The notes beneath the pieces were generated by a model. It made no database searches. It was not told where the DNA came from and saw only the letters and a list, made by a program, of their open reading frames with translations. A stretch of 9,248 nucleotides of DNA from JBOHSA01 sp050732995 (GTDB taxonomy: Bacteria > Gemmatimonadota > Gemmatimonadetes > Gemmatimonadales > GWC2-71-9). Location: contig JBOHSA010000117.1 of the NCBI GenBank assembly GCA_050732995.1, positions 1 to 9,248 on the forward strand. Reading direction: 5' to 3'. Positions within the stretch are counted from its first letter, which is position 1. The number at the start of each line of letters is the position of its first letter. Positions 1 to 6,655 of the stretch are shown here, piece by piece. The position numbers and the translations under genes are program-made.

Positions 1-39
1 CCCCCCCCCCCCCCCCCCCCCCCCGCCCCCCCCCCGCCG
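1..39. repeat. Poly-C low-complexity run at window edge
   Basis: The first 39 bases are almost only C, interrupted by single G bases at 25, 36 and 39. The fabF frame stays open through it but would read a run of prolines, which the ketoacyl synthase family does not have just before its RVGVIIGT strand. It is most likely a sequencing or assembly artefact at a contig end rather than genomic sequence. Confidence 0.7.
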
Positions 40-996
40 CACGACCGCCGCCGAGTCGGCGTGATCATCGGGACGCGTACGGGCGGGAACGCGACGTTCG
101 AAGAGAACATGCGCGCCTATATTGAGAAGGGGCCGAGCCGGGTGTCCCCGTTCTTCGTGCCGATGTTCATGGCCAACGTCGCCTCGGCGCTCGTCTCGAT
201 CCGCTACGGCTACCAGGGGCCGAACTACTGCACCGTGTCCGCCTGCGCGACCTCGGGCCACTCGCTGGGCGACGCTTTCCGGCTGATCCAGCACGGCGAG
301 GCGGACGTGATGGTGGCGGGGGGCGCGGAGGCCGCGATCACCCCGCTCGCCGTCGCCTCGTTCGCCAACATGAAGGCGCTGTCGGAGCGCAACGACGACC
401 CCGGCACCGCCAGCCGCCCGTTCGACCGGGACCGCGACGGCTTCGTGATGGGGGACGGGGCGGGCGTGGTGATCCTCGAGGAGTGGGAGCGCGCCCGGGC
501 CCGGGGCGCGAAGGTGTACGCCGAGATAGCGGGCTACGGCATGACGGCCGACGCGCACCACATCACCGCCCCCGCCCCTGACGGCTCCGGCGCGCGGGAA
601 GCGATGCGGCTCGCGATGGCCGACGGCGGGATCCGGCCCGAGGACGTGGGCTACATCAATGCGCACGGCACCTCCACGCCGCACGGCGACGCCGCCGAGA
701 CCGCGGCGGTGAAGGCCGTGTTCGGCGCGCAGGCCAAGAAGCTCGTGTTCGGCTCCACCAAGTCGATGACGGGCCACCTGCTGGGCGCGGCCGGCGCGCT
801 CGAGTTCGCGGTGTGCGCGCTCGTGCTGCAGCACGGCGTGATCCCGCCCACGATCAATCAGTTTCACGCCGATCCCGCCTGCGACCTCGACTCGGCCCCG
901 AACCGCAAGGTCGAGCGCCGGGTGGATGTCGCGCTCTCGAACTCGTTCGGGTTCGGGGGGCACAATGTGACGCTGGCGCTGCGGAAGGCCGAATGA
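1..996 (+). CDS. fabF: Beta-ketoacyl-ACP synthase II, 5'-truncated
   Basis: This is a cytoplasmic condensing enzyme of type II fatty acid synthesis that joins malonyl-ACP to a growing acyl-ACP with loss of CO2. Recognisable sequence begins around position 52 (RVGVIIGT), and 311 residues follow from the GTG at 61. The thiolase-fold triad is complete. The nucleophile Cys lies in SACATSG at 244-246, His lies in AHGTSTP at 664-666, and His lies in MTGHLLGAAGA at 775-777. Their spacing equals that of E. coli FabF C163, H303 and H340, so about 100 N-terminal residues are missing. The C-terminus has the usual NSFGFGGHN motif. GTG 61 is an internal codon, not the true start. The loss is due to the window or contig edge, not a biological truncation. 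The next gene, mqnE, starts 58 bases downstream across a heptamer repeat. FabF rather than FabB is chosen from the residues around both histidines and the overall match. Confidence 0.95.
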   Translation, partial: PPPPPPPPAPPPPHDRRRVGVIIGTRTGGNATFEENMRAYIEKGPSRVSPFFVPMFMANVASALVSIRYGYQGPNYCTVSACATSGHSLGDAFRLIQHGEADVMVAGGAEAAITPLAVASFANMKALSERNDDPGTASRPFDRDRDGFVMGDGAGVVILEEWERARARGAKVYAEIAGYGMTADAHHITAPAPDGSGAREAMRLAMADGGIRPEDVGYINAHGTSTPHGDAAETAAVKAVFGAQAKKLVFGSTKSMTGHLLGAAGALEFAVCALVLQHGVIPPTINQFHADPACDLDSAPNRKVERRVDVALSNSFGFGGHNVTLALRKAE

Positions 997-1000
997 GGCC

Positions 1001-1033
1001 AACGTGGAACGCGGAACGTGGAACGTGGAACGG
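1001..1033 (+). repeat. Heptamer tandem repeat (AACGTGG)n
   Basis: Four 7-base units (1001-1007, 1008-1014, 1015-1021, 1022-1028) plus a partial fifth lie between fabF and mqnE. Three units are AACGTGG and one is AACGCGG. Because 7 is not a multiple of 3, the array reads through all frames, and the unit contains no stop in any of the six. It occupies most of the intergenic space upstream of the mqnE start and makes an artificially long open frame from a GTG at 1004. Confidence 0.85.
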
Positions 1034-1054
1034 CAAGGCGAGGTCCGAGCGGCG

Positions 1055-2326
1055 ATGACCACCCGGGACCCGTCGCTCCAGTCGATCGCCGACAAGGTCC
1101 AGCGGCGGGACCGGTTGACCCGCGACGACGGGCTCGCGCTGTTCCGCTCCTCGGACCTCCTGACGATCGGCCGGCTCGCGGATCAAGCCAACCGGCACCG
1201 CAACGGCGACCGGGTGTGCTTCGCCGCGAACCAGCATCTCAATCCCACCAACGTGTGCGTGCTGCGCAACACGTGCGTGTTCTGCTCGTTCGCGCGCATG
1301 CCGAAAGAGGACGGGGCCTACACGCGGAGCCTTGAGGAGGTGTTCGCCGAAGCGGACGCGGCGCGCGACAACCCGACCCGCGAATTCCACATCGTCGGGG
1401 GGCTGCACCCCAAGCTGCGGCTCGACTACTACCTCGAGATGTTCCGGGGCCTCAAGGCGCGCCATCCCCAAGTGATGATCAAGGCGCTCACGGCGGTCGA
1501 AGTCGCGCATCTGGCGCGGATCGAGGGGATGAGCGTGCGCGACGTGCTGGCCGCCATGAAGGACGCCGGGGTAAGCACGCTCCCGGGCGGCGGCGCCGAG
1601 GTGTTCAGCCCCGCCGCGCGCGCGACCATCGCCGACCGCAAGCTCACCGGTGACGAATGGCTCGCCGTCCACCGCCAGGCCCACGGGCTCGGCATCCCGT
1701 CCAACTGCACCATGCTCTACGGGCACGTGGAGACGCTGGAGGACCGGGTGGATCACCTGCTCGCCCTGCGTGCGCTACAGGACGAGACGGGCGGATTTCT
1801 CACCTACATCCCGCTCGCCTATCATCCCGACCACAACGAGCTGGGCGAGGCGCTGGGCCGCACGGGGACGGCGACCACGGGGTTCGACGACCTCAAGAAT
1901 ATCGCCGTGGGGCGCCTCGTGCTGGACAATATCCCGCATGTGAAGACCCACTGGCCCATGGTGACGCCGTTCATCTCGCAGGTCGCGCTCACGTTCGGCT
2001 GCGACGATCTCGAGGGCACGGTGGTGTTCGAGCGCGTGTATCACGAGGCGGGCGCGGGGACGCCGATGTGGCTGTCCTACGACCAGATCGTCGGGCTGAT
2101 TCGCGGGGCGGGGAAGCAGCCGGTGGAGCGCGACTCCCTGTATCAAACGGTGCGCACCTTCGAGGACTGGGTGCCCGAGCCGGCCTCCGCTCCCGTCGGG
2201 CCGGCGGGTCCGGCCGGAGAAATCTTCCAGATCCGGCAGCGGGCGGCGGCCAGGGCGGTCGGGCGGTCGGGCGGTCAGGCGGGCAACGGCGGTCAGGCGG
2301 TCGGGGCGGTGGAGAGCGCCGAATGA
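1055..2326 (+). CDS. mqnE: Aminofutalosine synthase MqnE (radical SAM)
   Basis: MqnE is a cytoplasmic radical SAM enzyme that adds the SAM-derived adenosyl radical to the enolpyruvyl product of MqnA, giving aminofutalosine in the futalosine menaquinone pathway. The [4Fe-4S] cysteines are C68, C74 and C77 in NVCVLRNTCVFCSF. The first spacing is C-x5-C instead of the family's usual C-x3-C. Family landmarks follow: HIVGGLHPKL, KALTAVEV, LPGGGAEVF, TMLYGHVET, DETGGF and a C-terminal TFGCDDLEGTVV. The glycine-rich GGLHP and GGGAE motifs with this spacing separate MqnE from its paralogue MqnC. ATG 1055 is preferred over the in-frame GTG 1004, whose first residues only translate the heptamer repeat; a weak AGG lies 11 bases before the ATG. 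Family-like sequence ends near residue 372 (TFEDW). The last 51 residues are an Ala/Gly/Arg-rich tail, much of it made by an octamer repeat. The stop overlaps the mqnA start by 4 bases. Confidence 0.92.
   Translation: MTTRDPSLQSIADKVQRRDRLTRDDGLALFRSSDLLTIGRLADQANRHRNGDRVCFAANQHLNPTNVCVLRNTCVFCSFARMPKEDGAYTRSLEEVFAEADAARDNPTREFHIVGGLHPKLRLDYYLEMFRGLKARHPQVMIKALTAVEVAHLARIEGMSVRDVLAAMKDAGVSTLPGGGAEVFSPAARATIADRKLTGDEWLAVHRQAHGLGIPSNCTMLYGHVETLEDRVDHLLALRALQDETGGFLTYIPLAYHPDHNELGEALGRTGTATTGFDDLKNIAVGRLVLDNIPHVKTHWPMVTPFISQVALTFGCDDLEGTVVFERVYHEAGAGTPMWLSYDQIVGLIRGAGKQPVERDSLYQTVRTFEDWVPEPASAPVGPAGPAGEIFQIRQRAAARAVGRSGGQAGNGGQAVGAVESAE
2253..2310 (+). repeat. Octamer tandem repeat (GGGCGGTC)n in mqnE tail
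   Basis: Three perfect GGGCGGTC units (2253-2260, 2261-2268, 2269-2276) are followed by degenerate units (aggcgggc, cggcggtc, aggcggtc) up to about 2310. The array is translated as part of the non-family C-terminal tail of MqnE and stops just before the mqnA ribosome-binding GGAG at 2311-2314. The unit is stop-free in every frame, so copy-number change would shift the mqnE frame without immediately ending it. Confidence 0.75.
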
Positions 2327-3144
2327 GGCTCGGGCGCATCGGCTACATCAACTGTACGCCGGTGTACGGGGCGATCGACCGGGGGATCGTGCCCGCGCCG
2401 GCCGAGCTCGTCACCGGGACGCCAGCCGAGCTGAACGATCTGCTCGTCGCCGGCGAGCTGGACGTGAGCGTGATCAGCGCGGTCGAGTACGCCCGGCACG
2501 GGAAGGACCTGGTGCTGCTGCCCGATCTCGCGATCTCGTGCGACGGCCCGGTGCGCAGCGTGGCGCTGTTCAGCAAGCGGCCAGTTGGAAAGTTGGACGG
2601 TTGGACGGTATTGGTCTCCGCGTCGTCGCGCACGTCCGTGGTGCTCCTGGAGCTTTTGTGTCGCGAGGTGTGGAGGATCACGCCCAAGTTCGCCGAGGCG
2701 CGGGCGGAGGCGCAGGACCTGGACGCGCTGGGGGCACTGCCGCACGAGGCGGTGCTCGTGATCGGCGATCCGGCGTTGCTACTCGCCGCGCGCCACACCT
2801 ACCTGCACTGCTACGATCTCGGCCTGGAGTGGAAACGCTGGACCGGCCTGCCGTTCGTCTTCGCGGTCTGGGCCGCCCGACGCGCGGCTGACCCCGCCGC
2901 GGTGCGCCGCACGCACGAGGCGCTGCTCACCTCCCGCGCCTGGGGGCTCAGCCACCTCGACGACCTGGCCGCCGACGCGGCCCGCGCCACCGGCGTCGGG
3001 CGCGCGGCCTGCCGCGAGTACCTCGGCGGCCTCGATTACGGCTGCACGTACAAGCATCTCGCCGGGCTCACCGACTTCTTCCGCCGGCTGGCGGCCGAGG
3101 GGCGCGTGCCCGACGGCTCGCTCCGCTTCCTTCACGTGGCCTGA
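2323..3144 (+). CDS. mqnA: Chorismate dehydratase MqnA
   Basis: MqnA performs the first step of the futalosine pathway, dehydrating chorismate to 3-[(1-carboxyvinyl)oxy]benzoate, the substrate of MqnE. The 273-residue product has the family's periplasmic-binding-protein-like fold signature. It starts RLGRIGYINCTPVYGAI, followed by TPAELNDLLVAGELDVSVIS (residues about 28-47, the ligand-loop region), a SSRTSVVLLELL segment and an IGDPALLL segment. The C-terminus has the usual YLGGLDYGCTYKHLAGLTDF. The length is typical. The ATG overlaps the mqnE stop as ATGA, and GGAG at 2311-2314, 8 bases upstream, supports this start. Residues about 88-96 (VGKLDGWTV) coincide with a degenerate octamer repeat, at a place where homologues also often carry an LDG-type turn, so the protein appears intact. 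mqnC follows after 7 bases. Confidence 0.93.
   Translation: MRLGRIGYINCTPVYGAIDRGIVPAPAELVTGTPAELNDLLVAGELDVSVISAVEYARHGKDLVLLPDLAISCDGPVRSVALFSKRPVGKLDGWTVLVSASSRTSVVLLELLCREVWRITPKFAEARAEAQDLDALGALPHEAVLVIGDPALLLAARHTYLHCYDLGLEWKRWTGLPFVFAVWAARRAADPAAVRRTHEALLTSRAWGLSHLDDLAADAARATGVGRAACREYLGGLDYGCTYKHLAGLTDFFRRLAAEGRVPDGSLRFLHVA
2583..2614 (+). repeat. Degenerate octamer repeat inside mqnA
   Basis: Four consecutive 8-base units read agttggaa, agttggac, ggttggac and ggtattgg, related to (TTGGACGG)n. They lie wholly within mqnA and are translated as VGKLDGWTV, without breaking the frame. The base composition is visibly less GC-rich than the flanking codons. Confidence 0.6.
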
Positions 3145-3151
3145 GCGGCGC

Positions 3152-4204
3152 ATGGACCGGATCGACCGCGCCGCGCCCGAGTTCCGCTCCTACGTCGAGT
3201 TGTACGAGCGGGCCTCCCTGCTCGAGCTGGGCGAGCTGGCCGACCGCGCCCGCTGGCGGCTGCACCCGGCGAACGTGGTCACCTACATCATCGACCGCAA
3301 CATCAACTACACCAACGTCTGCGTGGCCGACTGCAAGTTCTGCGCGTTCTACCGCCGCCCCAAGCACCTCGAGGGCTACGTGCTCTCCTTCGAGGAGATC
3401 GGCCGCAAGATCGAGGAGCTGAAGGCGCTGGGCGGCGTGCAGATCCTGATGCAGGGCGGGCACAACCCCTACATCCCGTTCGAGTGGTATCTCGACCTGC
3501 TGCGCTACATCAAGCGCCACCACCCGATCCACATCCACGCGTTCTCCCCCTCCGAGGTGGACTTCTTCGCCGGGCGGTTCGGGATGACGATCGTCGACGT
3601 GCTGCAGGAGCTCGTGGCGGCGGGGCTCGACTCGATTCCGGGCGGGGGCGGGGAGATCCTGGTGCAGGAGATCCGCGACCGGGTGGCGAAGAAGAAGGCC
3701 GGGGCCGACCGCTGGCTCGAGGTATGCGAGACCGCGCACGGGCTCGGGCTCAAGACGTCGGTGACGATGATGTACGGGCTGGGCGAGACCTTGGCCGACC
3801 GGATCGAGCATCTGTTCCGCGTGCGCGCGGTGCAGGCGCGCACCGGCGGGTTCACCGCGTTCATCTGCTGGCCGCTCCAGCCCGAGCATTCCGAGCTGGC
3901 GCACCTGCCCAAGACCGATGCCGTCACGTACCTGCGCACCCAGGCGATCGCCCGGATCGTGCTCGAGAACGTGCCCAACATCCAGGCATCGTGGGTCACA
4001 ATGGGGCCGAAGGTGGGCCAGGTAGCGTTGCGCTTCGGCGCCAACGACTTCGGCTCCCTCATGATGGAGGAGAACGTCGTCTCGGCCGCCGGCACGACCT
4101 ACTGCATGTCGCTGGACGAGATGCGGCGGCATATCGCCGACGCGGGCTACACGCCCAAGATGCGCAGGCAGGACTATACGATTCTGGAAGATGCAGCAGC
4201 CTAG
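3152..4204 (+). CDS. mqnC: Dehypoxanthine futalosine cyclase MqnC (radical SAM)
   Basis: MqnC uses a 5'-deoxyadenosyl radical to cyclise dehypoxanthine futalosine into cyclic dehypoxanthine futalosine, the spiro intermediate later cleaved by MqnD. The product is 350 residues, the usual family length. The cluster cysteines C57, C61 and C64 in NVCVADCKFCAFYR have the canonical C-x3-C-x2-C spacing. MqnC-type landmarks are ILMQGGHNPYIPFEWYLDLL, AFSPSEVDFF, SIPGGGGEIL, TMMYGLGET, FTAFICWPLQPEHSEL and FGANDFGSLMMEENVVSAAG. These distinguish it from the neighbouring MqnE, which has HIVGGLHP and GGGAEVF instead. The ATG lies 7 bases after mqnA, and the next start (4207) lies 2 bases after the stop. 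Genes for MqnB and MqnD are not in the window and must be elsewhere if the pathway is complete. Confidence 0.95.
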   Translation: MDRIDRAAPEFRSYVELYERASLLELGELADRARWRLHPANVVTYIIDRNINYTNVCVADCKFCAFYRRPKHLEGYVLSFEEIGRKIEELKALGGVQILMQGGHNPYIPFEWYLDLLRYIKRHHPIHIHAFSPSEVDFFAGRFGMTIVDVLQELVAAGLDSIPGGGGEILVQEIRDRVAKKKAGADRWLEVCETAHGLGLKTSVTMMYGLGETLADRIEHLFRVRAVQARTGGFTAFICWPLQPEHSELAHLPKTDAVTYLRTQAIARIVLENVPNIQASWVTMGPKVGQVALRFGANDFGSLMMEENVVSAAGTTYCMSLDEMRRHIADAGYTPKMRRQDYTILEDAAA

Positions 4205-4206
4205 TC

Positions 4207-4602
4207 ATGGCTGACGTGCTCATCGTAGTGGGCTCCGACAACGACAAAGTGCGCATCGAGCCGGCCTTCGAGATCCTCGCCAAGGCGGGCGTGTCCTACG
4301 AGTTCCACGTGTCGTCGGCGCACCGGCAGCCGGAGCAGACGGCGCAACTGATCAAAGGGGCGAAGGGGCTGGGTTTCAAAGTCATCATCGCTGGGGCCGG
4401 GCTGTCCGCGGCGCTGCCCGGCTACGCCGCTTCGCTCACCGATCTCCCCGTCATCGGCGTGCCGTTTGCGGTGGGCGCGCTCAACGGGCTGGACGCGCTG
4501 CTCGCGACCGTGCAGGTGCCCCCGGGCGTTCCCGTCGCCACGGTCGGGATCGACAACGCGAAGAACGCCGCGCACCTGGCGATTCGCATCCTCAAGGTGT
4601 GA
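4207..4602 (+). CDS. purE: Short divergent PurE-family (AIR carboxylase/N5-CAIR mutase-like) protein
   Basis: PurE converts N5-carboxyaminoimidazole ribonucleotide to CAIR in purine synthesis. The family assignment rests on VVGSDNDK (residues 7-14), VSSAHRQPE (35-43), KVIIAGAG (58-65), LPG (70-72), DLPVIGVP (79-86), LNGLDALLATVQVPPGVPVAT (92-112) and NAKNAAHLAIRIL (117-129). Important differences from class I PurE are visible. The GSxSD motif is GSDND. The second conserved histidine (E. coli H75, in AAHLPG) is Ala69. The GKAGAxNA segment is GIDNAKNAA. The protein is only 131 residues against about 160-170, lacking the C-terminal helical segment. The first histidine (H39 in SAHR) and D13 remain. 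It lies 2 bases after mqnC and overlaps ispF by 4 bases, with no purK or other purine gene nearby, so it may be a specialised paralogue. The symbol reflects family membership, not proven activity. Confidence 0.8.
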   Translation: MADVLIVVGSDNDKVRIEPAFEILAKAGVSYEFHVSSAHRQPEQTAQLIKGAKGLGFKVIIAGAGLSAALPGYAASLTDLPVIGVPFAVGALNGLDALLATVQVPPGVPVATVGIDNAKNAAHLAIRILKV

Positions 4603-5117
4603 GCGTGCGCGTCGGCATCGGCTACGACTCCCACAAGTTCGCCGATGGCCGCAAGCTGATCCTGGGCGGAGTCGAGATCCCGCATGCCCAGGGGCTCGCG
4701 GGTCATTCGGACGGCGACGCCGCGGCGCACGCGTTGACCGACGCCCTGCTCGGTGCCGCCGGGTTGGGCGACATCGGCCGGTTGTTTCCCAGTCACGACC
4801 CTCGGTACAAGAACGTCGACTCGCTCCAGCTGCTGAACCAGGCGATGCTCAAGGTCGTCGAGGCGGGGCACACCTTCGTGCACGCGGACATCACGATCGT
4901 GGCCGAGCGGCCCACGCTGGCGCCGCATGTGGAGCGCATGGCCGAGCGGCTGGCGGAGGCGTTGTTGTCCGCGCCGGCGCACGTGTCGGTCAAGGCGAAG
5001 ACGAACGACGGCATGGGCTGGATCGGCCGGGGGGAAGGCATCGCCGCGCTGGCGGTGGCCGTGCTGGTCGAGCCCGCCACGCCGCGTTTGTCCGGCGGAC
5101 TCACGGGGCTGCCCTGA
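4599..5117 (+). CDS. ispF: 2-C-methyl-D-erythritol 2,4-cyclodiphosphate synthase
   Basis: IspF converts CDP-methylerythritol 2-phosphate to MEcPP with release of CMP, the fifth step of the MEP pathway to IPP and DMAPP. The 172-residue product has the trimeric family's standard length. The metal ligands are D10 and H12 (GIGYDSHKF) and H44 (HSDGDAAAHALTDALLGA), exactly two residues offset from E. coli D8, H10 and H42. Other landmarks are LILGGVEIP, GDIGRLFPSHDP, the DITIVAERP strand and the C-terminal VKAKTNDGMGWIGRGEGIAA. The start is GTG 4599, which overlaps the preceding stop as GTGA; it gives the normal N-terminus MSVRVGIGYDSH. No ispD is adjacent or fused. Its products feed the menaquinone side chain and undecaprenyl phosphate, which fits both neighbours. 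Confidence 0.96.
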   Translation: MSVRVGIGYDSHKFADGRKLILGGVEIPHAQGLAGHSDGDAAAHALTDALLGAAGLGDIGRLFPSHDPRYKNVDSLQLLNQAMLKVVEAGHTFVHADITIVAERPTLAPHVERMAERLAEALLSAPAHVSVKAKTNDGMGWIGRGEGIAALAVAVLVEPATPRLSGGLTGLP

Positions 5118-5122
5118 GCAAC

Positions 5123-5716
5123 TTGCTGGCCTTCCTCGAAGGCCTCCCGCCCGGCCCGTTGTACGCGCTGATCGCCGCGCTCGCCGCCGCCGAGAACGTG
5201 TTGCCGCCCGTGCCCGCCGACACGGCGGTGGCGCTCGGCGCATTCCTGGCGGGGCGGGGGACGCTCGTCGCCTGGGTGGTGTTCGGGCTCACCTGGGCGG
5301 CCAACGTGGGGTCCGGGGCCGCGGTGTATCTCGTGGCGCGCCGCCACGGCCGCGCGTTCTTCCAAGGCCGGCTCGGGCGGCGGCTGTTGTCCGAGCAAAC
5401 GCTGGCCCACATCGCGCGGGCGTACGAGCGCCACGGGACCTACGGCATCTTTCTCAGCCGGCTGTTACCGGTGTGGCGCGGGGTCGTCATGCCGTTCGCC
5501 GGGATCGCCGGCGTCTCCGCCCCGCGGGCCCTAGGGTCGCTGGCGCTCGCGTCCGGGCTGTACTACGGGCTCATGATCTATCTCGTCGCGACGCTCGGCA
5601 CCAATTGGGACCAGGTGCTGCGCGTGTTCGGCCGGGTGAACGTCGTGCTCGGCGTGGGAGCCGGCGGATTGCTCGTCGTCGCCGCCGTCTGGGTGGTCCG
5701 GGTGCTGAAGAAATGA
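5123..5716 (+). CDS. DedA-family membrane protein
   Basis: This is an integral inner-membrane protein of the DedA/SNARE-associated (VTT) family. Members have recently been shown to recycle undecaprenyl phosphate across the membrane or act as other lipid scramblases. Counting from TTG 5123, the 197-residue product has a first hydrophobic segment at about 13-30 with AAENVLPPVPADTAV, a second at about 48-72, and the signature SRLLPVWRGVVMPFAGIAGV at 112-131. R113 and R119 are spaced like the essential arginine pair of characterised DedA proteins. Further hydrophobic segments lie near 137-157 and 173-193, and the end is basic (VLKK). The start is uncertain: TTG 5123 lies 5 bases after the ispF stop, CTG 5114 overlaps ispF, and TTG 5159 would cut into the first segment. 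No good ribosome-binding site separates them. The stop overlaps the xerD ATG by 4 bases. Confidence 0.85.
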   Translation: MLAFLEGLPPGPLYALIAALAAAENVLPPVPADTAVALGAFLAGRGTLVAWVVFGLTWAANVGSGAAVYLVARRHGRAFFQGRLGRRLLSEQTLAHIARAYERHGTYGIFLSRLLPVWRGVVMPFAGIAGVSAPRALGSLALASGLYYGLMIYLVATLGTNWDQVLRVFGRVNVVLGVGAGGLLVVAAVWVVRVLKK

Positions 5717-6648
5717 ACGGGAAGCGGGAAGCGGGACGCGGCCAGCGTCCGGGTCTCGATCAGGCGTTCCGGTTGGAGCAGTTCCGGGACTATCTCGCCC
5801 TCGAGGCGGGGAACAGCCGGCACACGGTGGACAACTATCTGCGTGATATCCGCCGGCTCGCGTCGTACGCCGAGTCCAAGGGGTTGGCCGGGCCCGACCA
5901 GATGACGGCGGTGCAGCTGCGCGAGTTCGTGTATCACTTGAAGGATCTGGGGTTGAGTCCGGCGACGATCCGGCGCCAGGTCTCGGCGGTCCGCACGTAT
6001 TTCCGGTTTCTGGTGGGGGAGGGGCATGCGGCGCGGGATCCGAGCGAGCGGCTCGAGTCGCCCAAGCGGTGGCGTGTGTTGCCCGCGGTGCTCACCGTGG
6101 CCGAGATGGAGCGGTTGCTCGCGGCGCCCAATACCGACGAGCCGCTGGCGGTGCGGGATCGGGCGCTGATCGAGTTCGCCTATGCCACGGGGGTGCGGGT
6201 GTCCGAGCTGGTGGCGTTGAGGCTGCAGGACGTGTTGTTCGAGGAGGGGGTGGCCCGCGTGTTCGGCAAGGGGGCGAAGGAGCGCGTCGTGCCGGTGGGA
6301 CGCCGGGCGCTCGGCGCCGTCGCGCTGTACGCGCGGGAGATCCGCCCGCTGTTCGACAAGGGGAAGGGGCGGGGCGTGTTGTTGCTCAACGCGCGGGGCG
6401 CGCCCTTGTCCCGGGTGGGGGCGTGGGGGGTGATCAAGCGGATGGCGCGGCGGGCCGGGATCTCCAAGCGCGTGACGCCGCACACCTTGCGGCACACCTT
6501 CGCGACCCATCTGCTCGAGGGGGGGGCGGATTTGCGCGCGGTGCAGGAGATGTTGGGGCATGCCGATCTCGCGACGACGCAGCTCTACACGCATGTGGAT
6601 CGCGACTATCTCCGGACGGTGCATCGCCGGTTTCATCCGCGCGCGTGA
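5713..6648 (+). CDS. xerD: Tyrosine recombinase XerD
   Basis: Xer recombinases resolve chromosome dimers at dif during division. The 311-residue product has an N-terminal SAM-like core-binding domain (about 18-105) and a C-terminal catalytic domain with the full set R162 (ATGVRVSEL), K186 (GKGAKERVVP), H257 and R260 (PHTLRHTFATHLL), H283 (LGHADLATTQ) and Y292 (LYTHV). The spacing follows E. coli XerD R148, K172, H244, R247, H270 and Y279 with one single-residue indel. The C-terminus RFHPRA resembles the HHPRA end of XerD more than XerC; a single-Xer (XerA-type) role is also possible. The first 15 or so residues are extra, and residues 3-9 are encoded by a heptamer repeat, so the functional N-terminus may be further in. 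The ATG overlaps the dedA stop as ATGA. No dif site is seen in the window. Confidence 0.9.
   Translation: MNGKREAGRGQRPGLDQAFRLEQFRDYLALEAGNSRHTVDNYLRDIRRLASYAESKGLAGPDQMTAVQLREFVYHLKDLGLSPATIRRQVSAVRTYFRFLVGEGHAARDPSERLESPKRWRVLPAVLTVAEMERLLAAPNTDEPLAVRDRALIEFAYATGVRVSELVALRLQDVLFEEGVARVFGKGAKERVVPVGRRALGAVALYAREIRPLFDKGKGRGVLLLNARGAPLSRVGAWGVIKRMARRAGISKRVTPHTLRHTFATHLLEGGADLRAVQEMLGHADLATTQLYTHVDRDYLRTVHRRFHPRA
5719..5739 (+). repeat. Heptamer tandem repeat (GGGAAGC)n at xerD start
   Basis: Three 7-base units (gggaagc, gggaagc, gggacgc) begin 6 bases into xerD and encode GKREAGR, ahead of the conserved domain. The unit is stop-free in all frames, like the other short repeats in this window. 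Confidence 0.6.
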
Positions 6649-6655
6649 GCGGTAT

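Noticed and set aside
1..60. Proline-rich N-terminal extension of FabF
   Set aside because: The poly-C sequence sits where about 100 conserved FabF residues should be; an edge artefact is far more likely.
1004..1054. Extended mqnE start at GTG 1004
   Set aside because: The added 17 residues mainly translate the heptamer repeat and are not family sequence.
854..1756. Long minus-strand open frame opposite fabF/mqnE
   Set aside because: It is antisense to two well-supported genes, has biased composition typical of high-GC shadow frames, and shows no motif. The same applies to 3068-4132, 5578-6636 and 6434-7363 on the minus strand.
1657..2322. Open frame continuing upstream of mqnA
   Set aside because: It overlaps the conserved part of mqnE in another frame. 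The mqnA family sequence begins at ATG 2323 with a ribosome-binding site.
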